This document shows positions 10,723 to 19,232 of a stretch of 64,000 bases of DNA, piece after piece; positions within the stretch are counted from its first letter, which is position 1; each line of letters begins with the position of its first letter. The notes below the pieces were generated by a model that had not been told where the DNA came from, ran no database searches, and saw only the letters and a list, made by a program, of their open reading frames with translations. The position numbers and the translations under genes are program-made. The DNA is from Nitrospira sp. LK70. Lineage in GTDB: Bacteria; Nitrospirota; Nitrospiria; Nitrospirales; Nitrospiraceae. Location: contig PHGD01000005.1 in assembly GCA_011090425.1 (NCBI GenBank), forward strand, positions 30,843 to 94,842, read 5' to 3'.

Positions 10723-11919
10723 ATGGACCGACATGAACAGAGAAATCGACCCATGCAAGGCTTTACGACTCGGCAACTGCACGCCGACGGTCAGACGAAG
10801 CCCTTGAACGCCCATACGATGCCGATTTTTCTGACTTCCACGTTTGCGTTCGATTCTCCCGAATCCGGCGCGGATCTCTTTTTAGGGCGTCGCGCCGGAC
10901 ACGTCTATAGCCGGATGGGAAATCCGACGGTCGAAACCGTCGAGCGGGTGGTCGCTGATCTGGAAAACGGAGCGGCAGCGGTCGCCTTTGGGTCGGGGAT
11001 GGCGGCCATTCAGGCGAGCTTGTTGAGTGTTCTGAAAGCGGGCGATCATGTGATCTGCGGGGAAGCGCTGTATAGTCCAAGCCTCCATTTGATCACGGAA
11101 CGTTTGGCCGATTGGGGGATTACCTCTACGGTCGTCGATACGTCGGATGTGCAGGCCGTCAAAGACGCCATCCAGGACAAGACCAAGGTGATTTTCTACG
11201 AAACGCCCGCCAATCCCACGTGCAAGATCACCGATATCCGGGCCATCGCCGAACTGGCCCGCCCCAAAAACATCGTGACGATCGTCGATAACACCTTCTC
11301 CAGCCCCTACTTTCAACGACCATTGGATCTGGGAGCCGATATCTCTCTCCATAGCGCGACGAAATATCTGAACGGCCACGGCGACATGATCGGCGGCATC
11401 GCCGTGTCCGCCGCTGAACTGGCCGCCAAGATTCGCCTCTATCGCCGCGACACCGGGGGCATTCTCAGCCCGTTCGACGCCTATCTGCTGCTGCGTGGCA
11501 TCAGAACCCTTTCCTTGCGCATGCAACGGCACCATGACAACGCGATGAAGCTCTTCGAATTTCTTGCCAGCCTTCCCGCAGTCAGCAAGCTGTACTATCC
11601 CGGCGATCCCAAGTTCCCCGGACACCATGTGGCAGCCAGGCAGATGACCGGATTCGGCGGCTGCTTCAGCTTCGAGTTGGCCCGTGGGTACGAAGCGGCC
11701 AAGCGACTGTTGAAAGAACTGACCCTCTGCACGTTGGCTGTGTCCCTGGGCACGGTCGATACGTTGATCGAGCATCCGGCCTCGATGACGCATGTCGCGG
11801 CGCCGGCAGACGTCATGAAGCGGCAAGGACTCACGAGCGGGCTCGTGAGGATCTCGGTCGGCTGCGAGGACATCGAGGATGTGATCGCTGATATCGAGCG
11901 TGCGTTGGCGATGATCTAA
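10723..11919 (+). CDS. Cys/Met-metabolism PLP-dependent enzyme (gamma-synthase/sulfhydrylase/lyase type)
   Basis: Fold-type I PLP enzyme of the cystathionine gamma-synthase family, acting on homoserine esters, cystathionine or methionine. Visible are YSRMGNPT (Tyr62/Arg64, contact to the PLP phosphate), the aspartate of TIVDNTF (Asp189) and the Schiff-base lysine in SATKYLNGHGD (Lys214). The cysteine that marks true methionine gamma-lyases (YGCT) is absent; here the site reads ALYSPS. I therefore cannot separate gamma-synthase, O-acyl-homoserine sulfhydrylase and lyase. A GGAGGG ribosome-binding site ten bases ahead supports the start at 10723 rather than Met11. Confidence 0.9.
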   Translation: MDRHEQRNRPMQGFTTRQLHADGQTKPLNAHTMPIFLTSTFAFDSPESGADLFLGRRAGHVYSRMGNPTVETVERVVADLENGAAAVAFGSGMAAIQASLLSVLKAGDHVICGEALYSPSLHLITERLADWGITSTVVDTSDVQAVKDAIQDKTKVIFYETPANPTCKITDIRAIAELARPKNIVTIVDNTFSSPYFQRPLDLGADISLHSATKYLNGHGDMIGGIAVSAAELAAKIRLYRRDTGGILSPFDAYLLLRGIRTLSLRMQRHHDNAMKLFEFLASLPAVSKLYYPGDPKFPGHHVAARQMTGFGGCFSFELARGYEAAKRLLKELTLCTLAVSLGTVDTLIEHPASMTHVAAPADVMKRQGLTSGLVRISVGCEDIEDVIADIERALAMI

Positions 11920-12152
11920 ATATAGCGACATAAATAACGCCGCATAATAGACGATGAAACACAGTATTCATGCGGTGTTTCTGTCGAAAATGCGGCAACA
12001 CTTAGCACGTCGTGTTTAACAGGCCGTGGAAAAACTCGGTTGATGCCAACAATATGGTTGGAAGTTTCCGTTCTGGCCTAACGCTGGAATAGCTTCGGGC
12101 TACTCAACAAGGCTGTCCAGTAAGGCCGCAGCAAGGATGTTTCCTGCGCCAG
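11920..12152. other. intergenic region between convergent genes, with inverted repeat and possible degraded dispersed repeat
   Basis: A 233-base gap between two convergent genes. It contains a 7-bp inverted repeat, GAAACAC at 11956-11962 and GTGTTTC at 11975-11981, which may fold but has no T-run and so is a weak terminator candidate. The stretch at about 12097-12135 (CAAGGCTGTCCAGTAAGGCC) resembles, from memory, a repeat found between genes in Nitrospira genomes. I see no coding frame. Confidence 0.35.
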
Positions 12153-12767
12153 TTACCCCTGGCAACCAGTTCTCACTTCCCACAGCTTTGTATACAGAGA
12201 TCCCGTCGGCCGTAGTTCGCTTTTCATCAGCACAACCGACTCTACTGCCAGCGAGCCCAATGAAATCGGCCGGTCCATGACACCGCTCTTGGCCAGAGCC
12301 TGGCCGACCTGGCGTTCTCCTTGCTTGATCCGCGCGAGCGTCAGGTGTGGGCTCAAGGACCTCCCTTCGGGCGCGAAGCCGAACGATCGGCAACCATCCT
12401 CCACGGCACGGTGCAGAGCCACTAATCGTTTCGCGTCATCACCCTGTTCCCACTGCTCCGACGGACCTACCCAAAGCACACGCGGCTGTTGAAGGCGAGG
12501 GAATAGGCCGAGCCGCTCGATCGGCATGTGGATAAGGCCATGGCCTGTCATGGCTCGTGCGACGGCCTCACGTAAGGGCTCGATCAGGTGTCCATCTGTG
12601 TCACCCAGGAACTTCATCGTGAGATGAATGGACGACGGCTGCACCCAGGTGATCCGAATGTCTTTTGAGGAATCACGGCCGAGTCGTTGTCTCAATTCTT
12701 GTTGAAGCAGCATGACCCGGTTGCGGAGATCATCTCCTAGTTCCACAGCAAGAAATGTCCGTATCAT
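12153..12767 (-). CDS. thpR: RNA 2',3'-cyclic phosphodiesterase (LigT/ThpR family)
   Basis: Two-histidine phosphoesterase that opens 2',3'-cyclic phosphates at RNA ends. Both catalytic motifs are present: HLTMKFLG near residue 48 and HLTLARIK near residue 140 of the roughly 204-residue protein. Translation from MIRTFLAVEL is the usual family start. This ATG overlaps the TGA of the upstream cinA gene (ATGA), so the two are probably translated together. The coupling of cinA with thpR is common in bacteria. Confidence 0.93.
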   Translation of the reverse strand: MIRTFLAVELGDDLRNRVMLLQQELRQRLGRDSSKDIRITWVQPSSIHLTMKFLGDTDGHLIEPLREAVARAMTGHGLIHMPIERLGLFPRLQQPRVLWVGPSEQWEQGDDAKRLVALHRAVEDGCRSFGFAPEGRSLSPHLTLARIKQGERQVGQALAKSGVMDRPISLGSLAVESVVLMKSELRPTGSLYTKLWEVRTGCQG

Positions 12768-14056
12768 GCCTCTCCTCTGGCGATGAGCCATCGACGAAGC
12801 AAGTCGAGGGCCGCCTGAGCAGCACGCTGTCGAATGACGGACCGATCGCCGTGGAAGCGAAACTCTTTCGCCATGACGTCATCACCACCACCGTCGAGGC
12901 CGATGTAGACCAACCCGACTGGTTTGGTCTCTGTCGCACCGCCCGGCCCGGCGATGCCCGTGACGCTCAATGCCACCGACACACCAGCGTGATCTCGCAT
13001 CCCTTTAGCCATGGCTTCAGCCACTTCTCGACTGACCGCTCCATGCTGCTCGATAAGACGCGCCGGCACACCGAGCATGTCCGTCTTTGCTTGGTTGCTG
13101 TAGCAGAGCGCCCCGCGATCGACATAGGCCGAGGATCCCGGTACTTGTGTGAGCCGGTAGCCAATGAGACCTCCCGTGCAGGATTCAGCTACCCCGACAG
13201 TGAGCTTTTGCTGCTGTAGCAATCGACCGACCGCCTCTTCCAACGTGCCCTGCCCTTCGGCATAAATCCAATCGCACAACCTCGTACGGACACCTTCCAC
13301 CAATGACAGAAGAACGGCTTCCTTGATCGATCGATGAGCCCTCGTCGTAAGCGACACCAGCACTCCTGTCGGCGAGGCCAGAAGCCCCAGCGCAACCGGC
13401 GTCCGTTTCTGTATGAGTCCCTGCAGTTTACTATCCACGTCGGACTCAGGTAATCCCCAGGTATGAAAGATCACTCGTGTGATGGGATGGGGATGTGCCT
13501 GCTTCGATCGATCGAGTTGATTCGACAAACCTGGAATTACCGATTGCTGCATCATGGCTTGCATCTCACTGGGGACACCAGGTAGGGCGACGACACGCGC
13601 GTTCCGCCACGTCAGGACAAAACCAGGCGCGGACCCAACCAGGTTCGGCAAGACCGTAGCCCCTGACGGGATCAAGGCTTGTCGCAACTGTCCTCGATTC
13701 GGTATTCGCCCCCACTGAGCCAACCTGGCCCTCATGCTCTCGAACGCGTCTTTGCGGCGAGCCAGTCGGAATCCCGTTACCGCTGCGACGGCTTCTCTGG
13801 TGCAGTCGTCGACCGTAGGACCTAAGCCTCCGGTCATAATCACGATCCCGGCCCGACGACAGGCTGTTGTCAGGACTTCAGCAATGTCCGACTGATCGTC
13901 TCCAACAATTGTCTTGAACTTGACCTCGATGCCGATCCCGGCCAAAGCCTCTGCGATAAACAGCGAATTGCTGTCGGACCGGCCACCGACGATCAGCTCG
14001 GAACCGATTGCGATGGTTTCGGCGGTAGACATGCGCGCCGATGCTGTCATTGGCAT
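12764..14056 (-). CDS. cinA: CinA: nicotinamide-nucleotide amidase / competence-damage protein
   Basis: Two-domain protein. The N-terminal half is molybdopterin-binding-like (SELIVGGRSDSNSLFI, MTGGLGPTVDDCTREAV) and in characterised homologues acts on ADP-ribose. The C-terminal half is the amidase that turns NMN into nicotinic acid mononucleotide for NAD salvage (VAESCTGGLIGYRLTQVPGS, SVTGIAGPGGATETKPVG). The length of 430 is normal. The start may instead be Met9 (MSTAETIAIG at 14032), which fits the family better; neither has a clear ribosome-binding site. It overlaps thpR at the stop. Confidence 0.95.
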   Translation of the reverse strand: MPMTASARMSTAETIAIGSELIVGGRSDSNSLFIAEALAGIGIEVKFKTIVGDDQSDIAEVLTTACRRAGIVIMTGGLGPTVDDCTREAVAAVTGFRLARRKDAFESMRARLAQWGRIPNRGQLRQALIPSGATVLPNLVGSAPGFVLTWRNARVVALPGVPSEMQAMMQQSVIPGLSNQLDRSKQAHPHPITRVIFHTWGLPESDVDSKLQGLIQKRTPVALGLLASPTGVLVSLTTRAHRSIKEAVLLSLVEGVRTRLCDWIYAEGQGTLEEAVGRLLQQQKLTVGVAESCTGGLIGYRLTQVPGSSAYVDRGALCYSNQAKTDMLGVPARLIEQHGAVSREVAEAMAKGMRDHAGVSVALSVTGIAGPGGATETKPVGLVYIGLDGGGDDVMAKEFRFHGDRSVIRQRAAQAALDLLRRWLIARGEA

Positions 14057-14059
14057 ACG

Positions 14060-14656
14060 CTAATCAATGTCGATGAAATTGAGCGAAAAGCGGACCTCTC
14101 CGCCGGTCGCAGGAAATACAATGATCGTTGTCTGCGCATGTGGATCGAAATCGGCATAGCTGAAAGTGGCGACGACTTTTGCCTGAAATTGTGGAGAATT
14201 TGGCCAGACCGAACTCCGACCGGCTTGACCATCGACCCGCACAGTAACAGGCTTGACCATCCTTCCTCCTTGGTCGAGGACGATATAACTGTTGACAGCA
14301 AATGAAGGACTATCGCCAAGGATCACCGTGCTCACAAGCATCGTCGAAGTCTCGGTGACTTGTGCGATATCAGCTGCGCTCGGTTCAAGCCCTCGTAAGG
14401 CCATGTGTGTGGCCAGGACCGACAATCCTCCGAGTTTCGTGACAAGAAACCCCGCGGGATGCAGATCATCGCCGCTTCCGAATCGAACATAAAACGTCTC
14501 GGGAGCTTGACGGCGCGCCGCTGCCTCCTTCCCTCGGTCGAGTGCCAGCTGCACTTGTGCCTGTGCCGGCTGCACTTCAATCGCGGCAGACGGGCAGGCG
14601 AAGCCACAGGTCCAGATCACCGCTATCCACAAGGCCCAGTACACAGGAGATTTCAT
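14060..14656 (-). CDS. exported protein of unknown function
   Basis: About 198 residues starting MKSPVYWALWIAVIWTCGF, a signal peptide with likely cleavage near PSAAIE. The mature part shows beta-rich segments and a C-terminal region FSYADFDPHAQTTIIVF. I do not recognise the family. The upstream in-frame start at 14707 would put 17 polar residues ahead of the signal peptide and is less likely. It ends 4 bases before cinA and may be the first gene of a cinA-thpR operon. Confidence 0.7.
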   Translation of the reverse strand: MKSPVYWALWIAVIWTCGFACPSAAIEVQPAQAQVQLALDRGKEAAARRQAPETFYVRFGSGDDLHPAGFLVTKLGGLSVLATHMALRGLEPSAADIAQVTETSTMLVSTVILGDSPSFAVNSYIVLDQGGRMVKPVTVRVDGQAGRSSVWPNSPQFQAKVVATFSYADFDPHAQTTIIVFPATGGEVRFSLNFIDID

Positions 14657-14732
14657 AGGACTGCGAGTAACAGAACCCTGGTGGCCTGTCAATGAATAGT
14701 CTTTCAAATATTCTTTCCGCCTTGCTCTCCCG

Positions 14733-14762
14733 TTGACAAGACCAAAGGGGAAATGCTAAACG
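14733..14762 (+). promoter_or_regulatory. putative sigma-70 promoter for the HemQ-like gene
   Basis: A perfect -35 box TTGACA (14733-14738) is followed after 18 bases by an extended -10 (TG at 14754-14755, then TAAACG at 14757-14762). The -10 is a poor match, so only the -35 and TG support the call. It lies about 50 bases before the start codon, in the divergent interval. Confidence 0.4.
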
Positions 14763-14812
14763 AAGAAGTGTTTCCTTTTAATCTACTAAAGGAACTTTGA
14801 AAGGAGTTTTGA

Positions 14813-15535
14813 ATGTCGACCCCGGATACTCCTGCTGCCACCTCGACGCCTCGACGCCAGTATGTAAATTTTGTTTTTTATAAAGTGGACCCGGCCTGGC
14901 GGCGTCTACCGGAGGATGTGCGCACGCAGGGCAAACAAGAGTTTCTCCGGGCTGTGGAAGATTTCAACGGCAAGGTGCTGGTGGTCCCCTATTCCACCAT
15001 CGGCATTCGGGGGGACTGCGACTTCATGCTGTGGCGTATCAGCTACGATCTCGACCTGTTCCAGGACATGGGCACCAAGATCCTCGCCTCCGGCCTCGGA
15101 CAGTACCTCTCCACCCCCTATTCTTACTTGGCGCTGACCAAACGGTCCGTCTATGTCGATCACCACTCGCACGCGGGACAGGAAGGAAAACGTCTGACGG
15201 TGGTGCCGGGAAAGAGCAAGTATATCTTTGTCTATCCGTTTCTCAAGACGCGAGAATGGTTTCTGCTGACGAAGGCAGCACGCCAGGGCATGATGGACGA
15301 ACATATCGAAGTGGGGCATCGCTTTCCGTCCGTGAAGCTGAACACGACCTATTCGTTTGGTTTGGACGATCAGGAATGGGTCGTGGCGTTTGAAAGCGAC
15401 AAGCCGGAAGATTTTCTGGACTTGGTGATGGCGCTGCGGGAGACCGAGGGATCGCGATATACCCTGCGCGACACCCCGATCTTTACCTGCATCCGACGCA
15501 GTCTCAAGGAAACCCTCGACACCCTCGGCGGCTAG
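14813..15535 (+). CDS. hemQ: chlorite dismutase-family haem protein, probable coproheme decarboxylase (HemQ/ChdC-like)
   Basis: 240-residue member of the chlorite dismutase superfamily. The proximal haem ligand is probably His164 (MDEHIEVGH), followed by TTYSFGLDDQEW. The distal arginine of true chlorite dismutases, which lies 13 residues after the proximal His (Dechloromonas R183), is missing: the region reads VKLNTTYSF. Tyr141 in FVYPFLKTREW sits where coproheme decarboxylases carry their catalytic tyrosine. I infer a role in haem synthesis rather than chlorite breakdown. The ribosome-binding site AAAGGAG and a strong terminator mark it as a single-gene unit. There is no signal peptide, unlike the periplasmic Nitrospira chlorite dismutase. 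Confidence 0.85.
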   Translation: MSTPDTPAATSTPRRQYVNFVFYKVDPAWRRLPEDVRTQGKQEFLRAVEDFNGKVLVVPYSTIGIRGDCDFMLWRISYDLDLFQDMGTKILASGLGQYLSTPYSYLALTKRSVYVDHHSHAGQEGKRLTVVPGKSKYIFVYPFLKTREWFLLTKAARQGMMDEHIEVGHRFPSVKLNTTYSFGLDDQEWVVAFESDKPEDFLDLVMALRETEGSRYTLRDTPIFTCIRRSLKETLDTLGG

Positions 15536-15558
15536 AGATCCGGATCAGCGCGAGTGCT

Positions 15559-15598
15559 AGGGTCTTCGGTCGTGACGATCGAAGACCCTTTGTTTTTT
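15559..15598 (+). terminator. Rho-independent terminator after the HemQ-like gene
   Basis: A perfect 10-bp stem AGGGTCTTCG / CGAAGACCCT (15559-15568 with 15580-15589), 11-base loop, then TTGTTTTTT. It begins 24 bases after the stop codon. Confidence 0.9.
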
Positions 15599-15701
15599 GG
15601 CGGCAACGAACTCATCGCACAGCGTCTGCCGAGCGTCTCTGCGGCTTTGACAGCCCGACGAGGCCTATGTTACCTGTACAATGTCACTTGCTGGAGTATC
15701 A

Positions 15702-15917
15702 ATGGCTGATACCACCGCTCTCTACGCCGTGCGCTTTCCCGATGGCTCAGTAAGCCTCTACATCGATGAACAATATGCCCAAGAGCGAGGGATCGATCCT
15801 TCCCGGCTTGTGAGGGTCGAGATCCCAAGAGAAATGTTCGTCAGCGGCAGCGTACAGGACATCCGTGAATATGTGGCGCTCCAATTGGAACAGCAGCAAC
15901 GCACCGGAACAGCATAG
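15702..15917 (+). CDS. small protein of unknown function
   Basis: 71 residues from MADTTALYAVRFPDGS, with GGAG six bases ahead of this ATG; a longer in-frame start at 15681 has no ribosome-binding site. The sequence looks like a small folded protein with a beta N-terminus (YAVRFPDGSVSLYID) and a helical, Gln-rich C-terminus. I do not recognise it. It ends 5 bases before the next gene and is probably co-transcribed with it. Confidence 0.55.
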   Translation: MADTTALYAVRFPDGSVSLYIDEQYAQERGIDPSRLVRVEIPREMFVSGSVQDIREYVALQLEQQQRTGTA

Positions 15918-15922
15918 CTGGT

Positions 15923-17152
15923 GTGTGCGAAATCTTGAGAACGGTGGAGATTGAGGCTGACAAAGACATCATGCCACAAGCACTGGTAACCTCGCCGCTG
16001 ACAACCGAGATGATTGAGGAGGTGATCGCAAACCTGCCGATCCAAGGCCGCATTATCCTCCGGCTCCTGTTGATTCAATACCTGGACATCACTCACGAGG
16101 AAATCCTCTATATGGTGGCTGACAGACCGGATCCTCGATGCGTGTCCGGCAAGAAACCTGTCACGACGATGACGCAGGAATCGATCACGGCGATGATCGA
16201 CCGCCGGAATGAATACCGGCGGCGCGCGCGACTTCGCCGAGAACGAACATGGCTTCAGTGTGTTGCGCTCGACAATCAGGCTCATATGGCAAGGGCGCTG
16301 GCCGCCCGGGCTGCCGCGTTGCTGAGCGCGCGTGGAGTATCCTCAGAGACCATCGAACGACTCAGAACGCAAGCTCGTTCCGCCGTCCCAGCGACGACGT
16401 TGCGACTATTGGAGGAAAGTTGGGACCGAAATGAGATCCCTGCGGAGGAATATCAGAAGCATCGATTGGTCGTTGAGATGCAGACGCAACTTCGCTTTGC
16501 CGAGCGGTTCAAGAAACGTCTGGAGCTGGCGCAGCGTGAGCAGCGCACGTCGGATCGTACAACCTTGGCTGATCATGAGATCGGCCATATTTGGGGAATC
16601 CCGGCCGGCACCTTGGCGGCCCGCAAGGTGAAGTTCTTGGCACAGTATCTCACCCTTCTCCAATCCAAATGCTCCGGCGTTGCGGCAGAACTTGGAAACA
16701 GAGTCTCTCTTGATTTCTGGAATGAAACCATGCAGGTACTGTCTCGTACCTCCATCGAACGATCGATAGCCACCTATGATGGTCTTGAGGGGACAGAGTC
16801 GGCCTTGCTCGAAAAACTCACGGCCTATGCTCAGATTCGAATACCGGAGACCGTTGAAACGAAACTTTGGAATTCGCTCGTGTTTGGAGCCAGTTCCAAC
16901 GCCATGCACAGCGAAACGACCCGGACATTGTTCGGTCTCCAGCGGCTGGTCTCTATACAAAAAGATTTGGACCACAGCGACGAGACGCTGGATGAAGAAC
17001 TCCTCAAACGCACGACGCGCATTTCGAAGGAGCCGGAGTCGCTCACAACAGAGCACCAGGCCGGCCCCTCCGAACTGACTGAGCTGCAGCAACACATTCT
17101 TCGCAGTTTTACCGGAGAAGACAGCAGCGGCAGAGCTTCCGACAAATGGTAA
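15923..17152 (+). CDS. hypothetical protein, mostly helical
   Basis: Up to 409 residues from a GTG at 15923; ATG at 15971 (MPQALV) is an alternative. No signal peptide or membrane segment. The protein is rich in Arg, Glu, Leu and Ala and is predicted by eye to be mainly alpha-helical, with a possible DNA-binding-like segment ILRLLLIQYLDITHEEILYM near the N-terminus. That segment resembles sigma-factor region 4 or HTH patterns only loosely. I do not recognise a family. It is probably in one unit with the preceding small gene. Confidence 0.65.
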   Translation: MCEILRTVEIEADKDIMPQALVTSPLTTEMIEEVIANLPIQGRIILRLLLIQYLDITHEEILYMVADRPDPRCVSGKKPVTTMTQESITAMIDRRNEYRRRARLRRERTWLQCVALDNQAHMARALAARAAALLSARGVSSETIERLRTQARSAVPATTLRLLEESWDRNEIPAEEYQKHRLVVEMQTQLRFAERFKKRLELAQREQRTSDRTTLADHEIGHIWGIPAGTLAARKVKFLAQYLTLLQSKCSGVAAELGNRVSLDFWNETMQVLSRTSIERSIATYDGLEGTESALLEKLTAYAQIRIPETVETKLWNSLVFGASSNAMHSETTRTLFGLQRLVSIQKDLDHSDETLDEELLKRTTRISKEPESLTTEHQAGPSELTELQQHILRSFTGEDSSGRASDKW

Positions 17153-17162
17153 CCTTTCATGG

Positions 17163-17190
17163 TTGCCAATCACCGGGAGTTCGGTATAAT
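17163..17190 (+). promoter_or_regulatory. putative sigma-70 promoter before the OB-fold gene
   Basis: TTGCCA (17163-17168), 16-base spacer, perfect TATAAT (17185-17190). The predicted RNA start falls only a few bases before the ATG at 17203, so the message would be nearly leaderless. Confidence 0.5.
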
Positions 17191-17202
17191 TGCTCAGTCG
17201 CA

Positions 17203-17628
17203 ATGACAACACAGCCTGCCATCCAACGAATCTCTTTTGCGTGGGCGGTTGTCTGCTTTCTTCTCCTTCTGCCCATGAGTCTGTTATCATCTCCAGCTGC
17301 AGCTGCAGGCCTGATCGAGATTGCAGAGCTTTTGGCACATCCTGAGCTGTACGACCATCAAGATGTCGTCGTCACAGGAAAGGTCATGAACGTGCAGTTG
17401 GCGACGAATCGTCAGGGTCAGCCTGCCTATGGCTTCTTGCTGCAGGACCAGGCCGGCACTCTCAAAGTCGTGAGCCTTGGGCAACTGGAAGTCCACGAGG
17501 GTGATCAAGTGATTGTCGAGGGTGTCTTCAGTCGCCTCAGACAAGTCGGCCGCACGATCGTCTACAATGAAATCAAGGCTCTTTCTGTAAAACCTCTGAC
17601 TCGCCTCAATCCGGATTTCGTCGGCTGA
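17203..17628 (+). CDS. exported OB-fold protein
   Basis: 141 residues: a signal peptide with a long hydrophobic core (AWAVVCFLLLLPMSLL) and likely cut after PAAAA, then an OB-fold-like domain (HPELYDHQDVVVTGKVMNV ... GFLLQDQAGTLKVV ... GDQVIVEGVFS). Such periplasmic OB folds occur in proteins of unknown role and in cytochrome-maturation relatives; I infer only the fold. The ATG at 17203 is chosen because the longer frame from 17146 overlaps the previous gene and puts 19 odd residues before the signal. Confidence 0.75.
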   Translation: MTTQPAIQRISFAWAVVCFLLLLPMSLLSSPAAAAGLIEIAELLAHPELYDHQDVVVTGKVMNVQLATNRQGQPAYGFLLQDQAGTLKVVSLGQLEVHEGDQVIVEGVFSRLRQVGRTIVYNEIKALSVKPLTRLNPDFVG

Positions 17629-17817
17629 TTCGTCACATTCCTCATTTGCATATCATCCTTCCGACCGGTTTGAAATGCAAGAGACGTTCTCTCAGAAGCG
17701 GACGGAGCGCCGTTGAACATCTCGTCGAGGAATCACAGCTCGAGGGGGAACGTGATCACGTCAAACGATCGGAAGCGACCGGATTCTCGGTCATTTGGAA
17801 AAGGGTTGCTTGGGCAT

Positions 17818-18681
17818 TCAGCGTGGAAGCTTTAAGATCCAAGTGAGCATCCGATCCGATATCCGATCGGAAAGAAGCCTCACCATAAGCGCTCGAAACT
17901 TTGCATCGGCTCCAACGAGATACCGCGTCTTGGGAGTCGGCGCGATCAACGCGTCTTCAACCGCTTTTGCTACCGCATCAGGCGAGATCGCTCGCTTCGA
18001 CGCTTCTCCAACCACCTTCCTCACAGCGGCTACAATAGGCTTATAGAGCGTTCGAAGCTCAGCCTCCATCGCCGTCTCTCTCTCGGCAGCCTCTATGGCC
18101 GACTTGTTCCAAATGGGCGTGGCGATCGCACCCGGCTCGATAATCGCGACATGAATGCCCCATTGTTGAACTTCCAAGCGTAACGCGTCGGTAATCGCTT
18201 CCAGTGCGAACTTCGATGCCGAGTAGGGTCCCATGAGCGGCATCGTCGAGAGTCCAGCGATGGAACCCATGTTCACGATCCGGCCCCGTGCCTGTCGGAC
18301 TAAGGGAAGAAACGTCTGCGTGACTGCCACCTGCCCGATGACATTGACCTCAAGCTGCTGGCGGAGGTCGGAGATCGGTACGGCTTCAAGCGGCCCCACC
18401 ACCGCGATCCCGGCATTGTTGATGAGTCCGAATAATCCGCGGTCTCTCGTCGCTTCTAAAACTACCGCGTGGGATTTCTGAATGGCCGTCAGATCCGTCA
18501 CATCGAGTTCCACCGGGACCAGCCGATCGGAACTTGCCTTTTGAAGGGACTCGCCGTCTTCCGGTTTCCGTACTCCTGCAAAAACGGCGAACCCCAATCG
18601 ATCGAGATGCAGCGCACAGGCCGCTCCAATTCCTGTGGACGCTCCCGTGATGACCACCGCACGATTGTCTCCGATCGACAT
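17818..18681 (-). CDS. short-chain dehydrogenase/reductase (SDR)
   Basis: Classical NAD(P)-dependent SDR of about 287 residues. The nucleotide motif TGASTGIG is near residue 13, the NNAG motif follows, and the catalytic Ser and YSASK are present (NMGSIAGLS ... GPYSASKFALEA). The C-terminal extension after residue 200 is long and partly helical, as in SDRs acting on lipid or sterol-like substrates, but the substrate cannot be told. Start MSIGDNRAVV is preferred over the longer form at 18714. Confidence 0.9.
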   Translation of the reverse strand: MSIGDNRAVVITGASTGIGAACALHLDRLGFAVFAGVRKPEDGESLQKASSDRLVPVELDVTDLTAIQKSHAVVLEATRDRGLFGLINNAGIAVVGPLEAVPISDLRQQLEVNVIGQVAVTQTFLPLVRQARGRIVNMGSIAGLSTMPLMGPYSASKFALEAITDALRLEVQQWGIHVAIIEPGAIATPIWNKSAIEAAERETAMEAELRTLYKPIVAAVRKVVGEASKRAISPDAVAKAVEDALIAPTPKTRYLVGADAKFRALMVRLLSDRISDRMLTWILKLPR

Positions 18682-19019
18682 CTGATTCCTCTTGAATCCC
18701 GGTCGGAGGACCATACCAGGTTTCGAGCACCTTCATCTATACAATGAAACCGCTCGACGGCTCGTATAAACCAGTCTTCGGTGTATTCACCTGGCAATGG
18801 CATCAGCCGTTCGCAAGTCATTGCACCACCTATCGCGGAGGATCGCGACAATCTTGGTCTCGGTGAACTTCGACTGCGCACGGGAATCTCTTGGCTCAGT
18901 TGGCTATTCTGTCAGCAAGTTCTCCTCTGTGACTGTGTCAACTTACGGGGAGCATATAAACACTGTCTGTTGCCTCTGCTTTGTACTACAATAACACGCA
19001 TTGCCAGGAGGACTACACA
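18682..19019. other. intergenic region upstream of hicBA
   Basis: About 340 bases. Short frames here (for example 18781-19068) look like shadows without a ribosome-binding site. The only notable signal is CTGTGACTGTGTCA at 18927-18940, which is repeated after hicA. The promoter of hicBA must lie here; CATATAAAC near 18954 could be part of a -10 but has no good -35. Confidence 0.4.
18927..18940 (+). repeat. 14-bp direct repeat upstream of hicBA (copy 1)
   Basis: CTGTGACTGTGTCA occurs here, about 80 bases before hicB, and again at 19448-19461 after hicA. Its core TGTGAC-TGT-GTCA is an imperfect palindrome, so it could be a HicB operator, or the two copies could be insertion footprints. Confidence 0.55.
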
Positions 19020-19232
19020 ATGCGGTACCGCGTCGTTCTTGAACAAGATGAAGATGGGGTCTATGTAGCCGAATGCCCTTCTCTTCCGGGTTGCGTGAGC
19101 CAAGGGAACACACGGGAGGAGGCCTTGACCAATATCAAGGATGCCATGGCGGGTTACCTCGAAAGCTTAAGAATCCACAATGAACCGATCCCTCCGTCAA
19201 TTTGGGAAGAAACCGTGGACATCGCACTATGA
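19020..19232 (+). CDS. hicB: HicB-type antitoxin
   Basis: 70-residue antitoxin of the HicB/UPF0150 family. It shows the typical MRYRVVLEQDEDGVYVAECP strand pair and LPGCVSQGNTREEAL, followed by the NIKDAMAGYLES helix. This is the short form lacking a separate DNA-binding domain. A perfect AGGAGG lies 8 bases before the ATG. The stop overlaps the hicA ATG. The antitoxin-first order is the less common one for hic loci. Confidence 0.92.
   Translation: MRYRVVLEQDEDGVYVAECPSLPGCVSQGNTREEALTNIKDAMAGYLESLRIHNEPIPPSIWEETVDIAL

Noticed and set aside
10882..11931. Long open frame (349 codons) on the minus strand
   Set aside because: It is antisense to the PLP enzyme, which has all its catalytic motifs; the frame is a G+C-driven shadow.
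16406..17338. Minus-strand frame of 310 codons
   Set aside because: Antisense to the 409-residue gene and the OB-fold gene; no ribosome-binding site or known motif.
17646..17846. Small plus-strand frame after the OB-fold gene
   Set aside because: No ribosome-binding site, Arg/Ser-rich, and overlaps the end of the SDR gene.
18781..19068. Plus-strand frame overlapping hicB
   Set aside because: hicB has a clear family match and AGGAGG; this frame has neither.
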